Source: Chitinophaga pinensis
Lineage (GTDB): Bacteria; Bacteroidota; Bacteroidia; Flavobacteriales_D; Crocinitomicaceae
Direction: 5' to 3'
Length of the DNA stretch: 10,943 bases
NCBI GenBank assembly: GCA_945870115.1
Contig: CAMBRH010000100.1
Coordinates: forward strand, 1-10,943
Translations under genes and position numbers: made by a program
Notes under the pieces: model-generated
Seen by the model: only the letters and a program-made list of their open reading frames with translations
Told to the model about the DNA's origin: nothing
The model's database searches: none
In this document: piece by piece, positions 6,030 to 10,943 of the stretch
Numbering within the stretch: the first letter of the stretch is position 1
Layout: the number at the start of each line of letters is the position of its first letter

Positions 6030-6974
6030 ATGAAAAGTATTAAACTGATTTTAGGGGTTTTAGCAGTTAATTTTTCTTTCGCAGAAAAATCTGATTTTGT
6101 TTCAAATGAAAAAAAATATACTCAGCAAGAATATGTTTCATTGTGGAAAGATCAGGCTGTTTATCTAATGGGTGAATATAATATACCTGCTAGTATTACA
6201 CTTGCGCAGGGGATTTTAGAAAGTGGGAACGGTAATTCTACTTTAGCACAACAAGCAAATAATCATTTTGGAATTAAATGTTCAAATTGGACAGGAGATA
6301 CTTATTATAAAAATGATGACAAGGCGAATGATTGTTTTCGAAAATATGAAAATGCAAGTCAATCTTACCTAGATCATAGTATCTTTTTAAGTTCCAAAAC
6401 AAGGTATTCCGATTTATTTAAATTTGATGTAACTGATTATAAATCTTGGGCTCAAGGATTAAAAGATGCTGGTTATGCAACAAATCCTAAATATCCTCAA
6501 TTGTTAATTGACATTATTGAGAAATTAAATTTGAATGAATTAGATGAAAACAATATTAGTTCTAAGGAGTTAAGCACAATAAAAAAAGAGAAGGTTGAAA
6601 AAGAACTTGTGAAATCAATTATGGCGAATGCGCATACGGTGGAAACCCACAAGAATAATATTAAATACATTGTAGCGAAAAAAGGTGATACGTACTACAG
6701 AATTTCAAAAGAATTTGGAATTGGGATGTGGCAATTATACAAATACAATGAGTTTGGAGAGAAAAAGGATTGTTTGGTACCTGGTGATATAATTTATTTA
6801 GCGCCAAAAAAGAGAAAATCAAGTACAAGTACTTTTTACGAGGCAAAAAAAGAAATTACTTTGAGAGAAATTGCTCAAATAGAAGGTATAAGAGTTCAAC
6901 GACTAATGAAGTTTAATTCAATCTTGTCTGCAGATGAATTAATTAAAAAAGGTTCAAAAGTTAAACTTAAATAG
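6030..6974 (+). CDS. Secreted glucosaminidase (GH73-like) with C-terminal LysM repeats
   Basis: This 314-residue peptidoglycan hydrolase is predicted to cut the glycan strand after N-acetylglucosamine. Residues 1-18 look like a short signal peptide (MKSIK, a hydrophobic stretch, cleavage after SFA). Residues about 35-175 are the glucosaminidase domain: ITLAQGILESGNGNS with the catalytic Glu64 and NNHFGIKC, then YLDHSIFL and GLKDAGYATNPKYP typical of the FlgJ/GH73 fold. Two LysM-type cell-wall-binding modules follow: about 212-258 (KKGDTYYRISKEFGI to PGDIIYLAPK) and a more divergent one at about 270-314 (ITLREIAQIEGI to KKGSKVKLK). It likely acts in the periplasm in wall growth or cell separation. 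It is divergent from clpB and transcribed alone, ending at a good terminator. No flagellar gene is near, so it is not called FlgJ. Confidence 0.93.
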   Translation: MKSIKLILGVLAVNFSFAEKSDFVSNEKKYTQQEYVSLWKDQAVYLMGEYNIPASITLAQGILESGNGNSTLAQQANNHFGIKCSNWTGDTYYKNDDKANDCFRKYENASQSYLDHSIFLSSKTRYSDLFKFDVTDYKSWAQGLKDAGYATNPKYPQLLIDIIEKLNLNELDENNISSKELSTIKKEKVEKELVKSIMANAHTVETHKNNIKYIVAKKGDTYYRISKEFGIGMWQLYKYNEFGEKKDCLVPGDIIYLAPKKRKSSTSTFYEAKKEITLREIAQIEGIRVQRLMKFNSILSADELIKKGSKVKLK

Positions 6975-7036
6975 TTGATTGTAAATATTTAAAATAATAA
7001 GTTAAAGTGTAATTTTAATTTGTTTTGTTTAGTTTA

Positions 7037-7069
7037 AGAAAGTCTTTTTCATTTGGAGAAGACTTTTTT
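7037..7069 (+). terminator. Intrinsic terminator after the glucosaminidase gene
   Basis: An 11-position stem, AAAGTCTTTTT (7039-7049) with GAGAAGACTTT (7056-7066), includes two G-U pairs and a 6-nt loop CATTTG, and runs into six T (7064-7069). It lies about 65 bp after the stop. The rest of 6975-7110 is AT-rich, and I see no further gene in it. Confidence 0.7.
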
Positions 7070-7113
7070 GATTTTAGGAGTTCAAGAATAATAGTTTAAT
7101 AAATTGATTTAGT

Positions 7114-7146
7114 TTTGCTAAAAATGGGAATATTTTTATATCTTTA
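7114..7146 (+). promoter_or_regulatory. Bacteroidetes-type promoter for the 513-residue protein
   Basis: TTTG (7114-7117), a 21-nt spacer and TATCTTTA (7139-7146) fit the TTTG-N19-21-TAnnTTTG pattern, with only the last base off. Transcription would start near 7150-7153, giving a leader of about 20 nt before the ATG at 7173. No Shine-Dalgarno sequence is seen, which is normal in this phylum. It lies directly after a terminator, as expected for a separate transcription unit. Confidence 0.55.
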
Positions 7147-7172
7147 AAACATAAACTTATGCAAACATTTCG

Positions 7173-8714
7173 ATGAAGCCATCAACAGAACTATTTAAAC
7201 TCATTAAATCACTTACAAAATCAGAAAAACGATTTTTTAAAATGAGTTCTTCACTTCAATCAGGGGATAAAAATTACCTAAAAATCTTTGATGTAATTGA
7301 AAAACAAGAAGAATACGATGAGGAGGCTATTAAAAAAGAATTTAAAAAGGAAACTTTTATAAAGCATTTACCTTCAGAAAAAAACCATTTATATCGTTTG
7401 GTTTTAAAAAGTTTACGTTCATTTTATTCGGAACAATCAATAAGTAGTATTTTAAAACAAGAAATAAAAAATGTTGAAATTCTATATAGTAAAGCATTAT
7501 ATAAAGAGTGTGAAAAATTTGTAGCTAGAGCGAAAAATTTGGCTGCAGATTATGAAAAATTTTACTATTGGTATGAACTTATTTCTTGGCAAAAAAAATT
7601 ATTAGAAGAGGCTTATGAGGAAGGTGAATTTTCAACAAATCTGGATGCTTTAGTTACTGAAGAAGAATTAGTTATTGCAAAACTTAGAAATCTTGCTGAA
7701 TATCAAGTGATTTACTCAAAAATTAATCTAATTTTCAGAAGTGGAGGTTTTACGAGAAATGAAAATGAGCGAAAAATTGTAGAAGACATAGCTGATTACC
7801 ACTTAATCAAAGGTAAGAACACTGCTATTTCTACTCGCGCTGCTTCTATTTGTTACTATATTAAAGGTTTATGTGCAGCAACAAATAGAAATTATGCTGA
7901 CAGTTTTCAGTTTTTTAATCGAACAAGAGAAATCCTGGATAATAATCCAAAAATCAAAGAAGATTCAGCGCAAAGATATATCATGACCATGTTTCATTTA
8001 TTGCGCTGTAATATTGATAGTTGTGATTTTGAAAATGCTCAAAATTTTTTAATTGAAATTAGAACATTAACTGAAATTAAGGGATTTAATTCAACAGATG
8101 TTTCCATTAAAATTTTTGCAAATTCCTACAATCAAGAGTTGGAAATGAATAATAAGATGGGGGAGTTTGAAAAATCCATTCTTTTAATTGATGAAATAGA
8201 GATAAAAGTTAGCTTGTTTAAAGATAAATTGAGTAAGGAACAAGAATTACGTTTTTTATACAACAAAGCCTATAGTTATTTTGGAGTTGGAGAATATAAA
8301 AAGTCCTTATCTTTTTTAATTGAGATTTTAAATGATAATGAACAAACTTTAAGGCAAGATATTTATAGTTTCTCGCGTTTATTGAACCTAATCATTCATT
8401 TCGAATTGGAAAATTATGATTATTTGGAATATATAATTAAATCAACCAATAGGTATTTGTCTAAATACGAAAAGGATTATAAGATTGAAGATGTCTTGAT
8501 TAAAAATATTCGTAAACTTTCAAAAGCTTCGAATAATATTTCTCAATTGGAGATATTTGAGGCTATGAATCAAGAATTAAATGTTTTGTTGCAAGATCAT
8601 CACGAGCAGGTACTGTTAGAATATTTTGACATTTCTTCTTGGATAAATTCTAAATTGAATAAAACAAAATTTTCTCAGGAAGTGAAAAATAAATTAATAA
8701 CAATCAAAAACTGA
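7173..8714 (+). CDS. Cytosolic helical-repeat (TPR-like) protein of unknown function
   Basis: This is a 513-residue protein without signal peptide or membrane segments, predicted almost wholly alpha-helical and rich in Lys, Glu, Asn and aromatic residues. The N-terminal 85 residues have a distinct pattern (LFKLIKSLTKSEKRFFK, then a Lys-rich region and LVLKSLRSF) that I associate with Bacteroidota-only proteins without assigned function. Helix pairs with TPR-like spacing follow, e.g. about 224-300 (YYIKGLCAATNRNYADSFQF) and about 359-390 (LYNKAYSYFGVGEYKKSLSF), the clearest TPR unit. No enzymatic motif is visible, so a scaffold or protein-binding role is an inference only. The start at 7173 follows a good promoter; a 5-codon ORF (7159-7176) overlaps it as ATGA. 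The 3' end overlaps the convergent outer-membrane protein gene by 11 bp. I do not recognise a named gene. Confidence 0.88.
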   Translation: MKPSTELFKLIKSLTKSEKRFFKMSSSLQSGDKNYLKIFDVIEKQEEYDEEAIKKEFKKETFIKHLPSEKNHLYRLVLKSLRSFYSEQSISSILKQEIKNVEILYSKALYKECEKFVARAKNLAADYEKFYYWYELISWQKKLLEEAYEEGEFSTNLDALVTEEELVIAKLRNLAEYQVIYSKINLIFRSGGFTRNENERKIVEDIADYHLIKGKNTAISTRAASICYYIKGLCAATNRNYADSFQFFNRTREILDNNPKIKEDSAQRYIMTMFHLLRCNIDSCDFENAQNFLIEIRTLTEIKGFNSTDVSIKIFANSYNQELEMNNKMGEFEKSILLIDEIEIKVSLFKDKLSKEQELRFLYNKAYSYFGVGEYKKSLSFLIEILNDNEQTLRQDIYSFSRLLNLIIHFELENYDYLEYIIKSTNRYLSKYEKDYKIEDVLIKNIRKLSKASNNISQLEIFEAMNQELNVLLQDHHEQVLLEYFDISSWINSKLNKTKFSQEVKNKLITIKN

Positions 8715-10176
8715 CTGAATAATTAAAAACAATTCCATTTCTAAATGAATTAATTACAGTTAAACTGTTTTCAAAAGCGATGTAATTAAAAGTTCGATGT
8801 TCAACTTTTAGTGCCAAATCAATAGATTTATTTTTCCACTTAAATCCAATTCCACCTGAAAAAATTTGAGTTCCTTTTACAGGATTTAATTTTTGATTGT
8901 ATCCAGATGGATAAAGCGCAAATCCTGCTCGCACAAAATATTGAGAATTGAAAACTATTTCGCCACCAATTCTTAAATTCAAAACTGTTCGTAATTCATT
9001 GTTTGCATTTTCGTTTTCAACTTCGTAACTATAAGGAGCATAACTTGAATCTGCTGTTGTTTTGAAATGGGCAAATTTATAATCAACTACTTCAACATCA
9101 GCATTTATACAACCACGAGTTCCAAAGATATAAGCTAAAGATCCAACTAGTTTTGTTGGTGTTCTCAGTTGGTATTTGTAATTTCCAACAGGTTTTAAAT
9201 CATCAGCAACAGTTCTTGTTGTATCTTTAAAATAAGATGTCATGTCGGCACTGAAATCATCTGCTAAATTAAAGAAGGTTGGTGTGTGAAGACTTAATCC
9301 TAAACGTAAATTTTGAACTGGCAAGTAAATTATTCCTAATTTTAAATTGGCTCCGTTTCCTTTAGTTTTTAAATGGTATTCGTATTCAAAAGAATCTAAT
9401 TCAACTCCTTCTGTATTCGTTGCCTGTTCATAATGATAATAATCTTCTAAATATTTGGCTGTTTTCAAACCTATATTTCCACCGATGTATAATTTATTCA
9501 TATAATTGGCGCTCAAATTAAAATTGTATTCTGAAACGCCACCTGAATTTTTGACATTTCTACGTTGGTTTACATCAGAATAATTCAAATCAGGAACGTA
9601 TCCGCCAGCTCCGTTTTCATTTATCGCGTAAGTGTCCCATGCCAATGCGGAAGAAAACGGCAAAACATCATAAATATACTCTGGTGAAACTTGATCCGCA
9701 AAGCTACAAAATTCATCTAGTAATGAGCTGAATTGCTGTCCTGAATAAGAATAAGAATCTTTGAAATTTTGTAAGCGATTAAAACTAAATCCGAATTGGA
9801 AAAATAAAAAACCTTTGTTGTTTTCAGAAACATCACTCGTTAAAACAAAACCTAAATTGTTTAATTTAAATGAATTGAGTGAATTTTGGGTTTCAACATT
9901 ATTAAATGTGGCTTTGTTTAAAATACTTGTATTTTGAAAAGCTAATCCGAAAGTTGATGAAGAATATCTGCCAAATCCAGCTGGATTTATTGAAGAAGAA
10001 CTTAAATCTGCTCCCAAAGCGCCGAATGCTCCACCCATTGCTTCAAATCTTGCAGAGCCAAAAACTTGCGTTTCAGAAAAACGAATTAAATCTCTTGTGT
10101 CTTGCGCAAAATTTATGAATGAAATTCCAAGTGAAAATAAAATAATTCCACCCAAACGAAGGTCTGATTTTCTCAT
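8704..10176 (-). CDS. FadL/OmpP1-like outer-membrane beta-barrel protein
   Basis: This 490-residue protein has a signal peptide (basic MRKSDLR, hydrophobic about 9-22, likely cleavage after NFA at 24). The mature N-terminus carries the marker of the Bacteroidota OmpP1/FadL/TodX group: SARFEAMGGAFGALGADLS followed by SSINPAGFGRY (NPAG motif), where the barrel's N-terminal plug begins. The rest alternates polar and hydrophobic residues with aromatic ends (e.g. FLFFQFGFSF, LYIGGNIGLK, LRLGLSLHTP, YFVRAGFAL) and ends in a strand with terminal Phe (VFNYSVSF), as outer-membrane barrels do. FadL relatives carry hydrophobic compounds across the outer membrane, but the substrate here is unknown; database names such as 'hemin receptor' are not supported by anything visible. 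The ATG overlaps the upstream gene's stop by one base, so the two are almost certainly translated together. The 3' end overlaps the convergent gene. Confidence 0.87.
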   Translation of the reverse strand: MRKSDLRLGGIILFSLGISFINFAQDTRDLIRFSETQVFGSARFEAMGGAFGALGADLSSSSINPAGFGRYSSSTFGLAFQNTSILNKATFNNVETQNSLNSFKLNNLGFVLTSDVSENNKGFLFFQFGFSFNRLQNFKDSYSYSGQQFSSLLDEFCSFADQVSPEYIYDVLPFSSALAWDTYAINENGAGGYVPDLNYSDVNQRRNVKNSGGVSEYNFNLSANYMNKLYIGGNIGLKTAKYLEDYYHYEQATNTEGVELDSFEYEYHLKTKGNGANLKLGIIYLPVQNLRLGLSLHTPTFFNLADDFSADMTSYFKDTTRTVADDLKPVGNYKYQLRTPTKLVGSLAYIFGTRGCINADVEVVDYKFAHFKTTADSSYAPYSYEVENENANNELRTVLNLRIGGEIVFNSQYFVRAGFALYPSGYNQKLNPVKGTQIFSGGIGFKWKNKSIDLALKVEHRTFNYIAFENSLTVINSFRNGIVFNYSVSF

Positions 10177-10943
10177 TAATTTCTTCTTTTGCCAGTTGTT
10201 CCGCCAGTTGTTCCGCCAGTTGAACCGCCAGTACTTCCTCCAGATCTTGTGCTTGTTCCAGTTTTTATAGTTGTTCCTGAATTTCCTCCAGAATTTCTTG
10301 TTGTTGTTCCACTATTTTCGTTAGTTACACGCGTGCTTGTTTGAGTATTAGTACCTTCTCGACGAACACTTGCATTGTTATTTGTTGAAACTCGAACACC
10401 ATTTTTCGCTAAACCAGTTCCTGTGGTAACCGTTTTTCTATTCGTGTTTTTTGTTTCAGTTTTGATTTCTATTGAATTGTTAACTGTTTGACCACTAATT
10501 CTTTTTCCATTGTTAACGGTGGTTCCTGAATAAGCAGTTGTTGGATTTCCAGTATTTATTGCCAAACCTTTTTTTCCAGTAAACGAGCTACCCATTCTTC
10601 TTCCCGCATTTATTCCAGAAATTGAATTTCTAGGGCCTTGAATATAATTTCCTAAATTGGTTTGAGTTTGACCATTGTTACCTATGTAAAATCCATTATT
10701 ATAGTAGCTGTTATAATATTCATTGTAATAATGGTTACTGAAATTGCCTCCGTAATTATGATCATTTGCATTGTAAACCCACATTCCATGGTAATAACCA
10801 GAATTAGAATACCAATTTGCATAACAAAATGCACTTTGAGAAATTAAGAAACTATTGTAATAATGACGATCACCAAACGGAGAATATGCCATATTCCCGA
10901 TATATACATTCGTTAATTTAAATTCATTCGTTCTTACATAAAC
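10176..10943 (-). CDS. Tyr/Asn-rich then Thr/Gly/Ser-rich protein, 3' part, coupled to the FadL-like protein
   Basis: This is the C-terminal part (about 255 codons) of a protein that I do not recognise. The frame is open to the right edge: 17 sense codons precede the Met at 10892, so that Met is probably not the start. The visible N-terminal third is very rich in Tyr, Asn, Ser and Gly (e.g. NHYYNEYYNSYYNNGFY), a composition common in extracytoplasmic Bacteroidota proteins. The rest is low-complexity Thr/Asn/Gly/Ser/Arg sequence, probably disordered, and ends in 4-residue repeats (GGST, GGTT) followed by the basic tail GKRRN. No membrane helix, catalytic motif or type IX sorting domain is visible; any signal peptide lies outside the window. 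The stop TAA shares its last base A with the next ATG (TAATG on the minus strand). An envelope role together with the outer-membrane protein is inferred from that linkage only. Confidence 0.78.
   Translation of the reverse strand, partial: VYVRTNEFKLTNVYIGNMAYSPFGDRHYYNSFLISQSAFCYANWYSNSGYYHGMWVYNANDHNYGGNFSNHYYNEYYNSYYNNGFYIGNNGQTQTNLGNYIQGPRNSISGINAGRRMGSSFTGKKGLAINTGNPTTAYSGTTVNNGKRISGQTVNNSIEIKTETKNTNRKTVTTGTGLAKNGVRVSTNNNASVRREGTNTQTSTRVTNENSGTTTRNSGGNSGTTIKTGTSTRSGGSTGGSTGGTTGGTTGKRRN
10191..10250 (-). repeat. 12-bp tandem repeat encoding Gly-Gly-Ser/Thr-Thr units
   Basis: There are five consecutive 12-bp units. The first two are identical (GCCAGTTGTTCC at 10191-10202 and 10203-10214), the next two differ at a few bases (10215-10238), and the fifth (10239-10250) is degenerate. 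The 12-bp period is in frame, so changes in unit number would lengthen or shorten the Gly/Thr-rich tail without frameshift. The array is in the last part of the partial gene, just before its basic C-terminus. Confidence 0.75.

Noticed and set aside
10890..10892. The Met at 10892 as the true start of the Tyr/Asn-rich protein
   Set aside because: The frame stays open for 17 codons to the window edge, so the gene most likely begins outside.

Overview
The window is an AT-rich bacterial chromosome segment that reads as Bacteroidota, most likely Flavobacteriales. The reasons are a bacillithiol deacetylase of the BshB1 type, promoter-like boxes fitting the Bacteroidetes TTG / TAnnTTTG pattern, starts without clear Shine-Dalgarno sequences, an OmpA-domain protein whose visible part resembles the end of PorE-type proteins, and a FadL/OmpP1-like outer-membrane protein of the Bacteroidetes kind. 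The genus is not determined.

Layout. Positions 2-2111 (+) hold a tight, operon-like run: the 3' end of an OmpA-domain envelope protein, a DEDDh 3'-5' exonuclease with an ExoX-like tail, and a FAH-family hydrolase. A tRNA-His gene (about 2237-2311) follows, with its own -7 box and a strong hairpin at 2318-2352 that can terminate in both directions. On the minus strand come bshB1 (2367-3086) and clpB (3225-5858), separated by 138 bp with a long imperfect inverted repeat. A 171-bp divergent region (5859-6029) separates clpB from a secreted glucosaminidase with LysM repeats (6030-6974, +). That region carries two sets of short direct repeats. After a terminator (7037-7069) and a good Bacteroidetes-type promoter (7114-7146) lies a 513-residue helical-repeat protein of unknown function (7173-8714, +). 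Its 3' end overlaps by 11 bp the convergent gene for a FadL-like outer-membrane protein (8704-10176, -). Upstream of that gene, joined to it by a one-base stop/start overlap, is the 3' part of a Tyr/Asn-rich, then Thr/Gly/Ser-rich protein that runs off the right edge.

How the genes fit together. Most of the window is housekeeping: nucleic-acid processing, small-acid metabolism, thiol cofactor synthesis, protein disaggregation, cell-wall remodelling and envelope proteins. I see no mobile element, CRISPR array, toxin-antitoxin pair, phage gene or defence island, and no obvious new multi-gene system. The items most worth a second look are the translationally coupled low-complexity protein plus outer-membrane protein pair, the TGCC-N5-GTC repeats upstream of clpB, the 513-residue orphan family with a tiny upstream ORF overlapping its start, and the clpB/bshB1 inverted repeat with two competing pairings.
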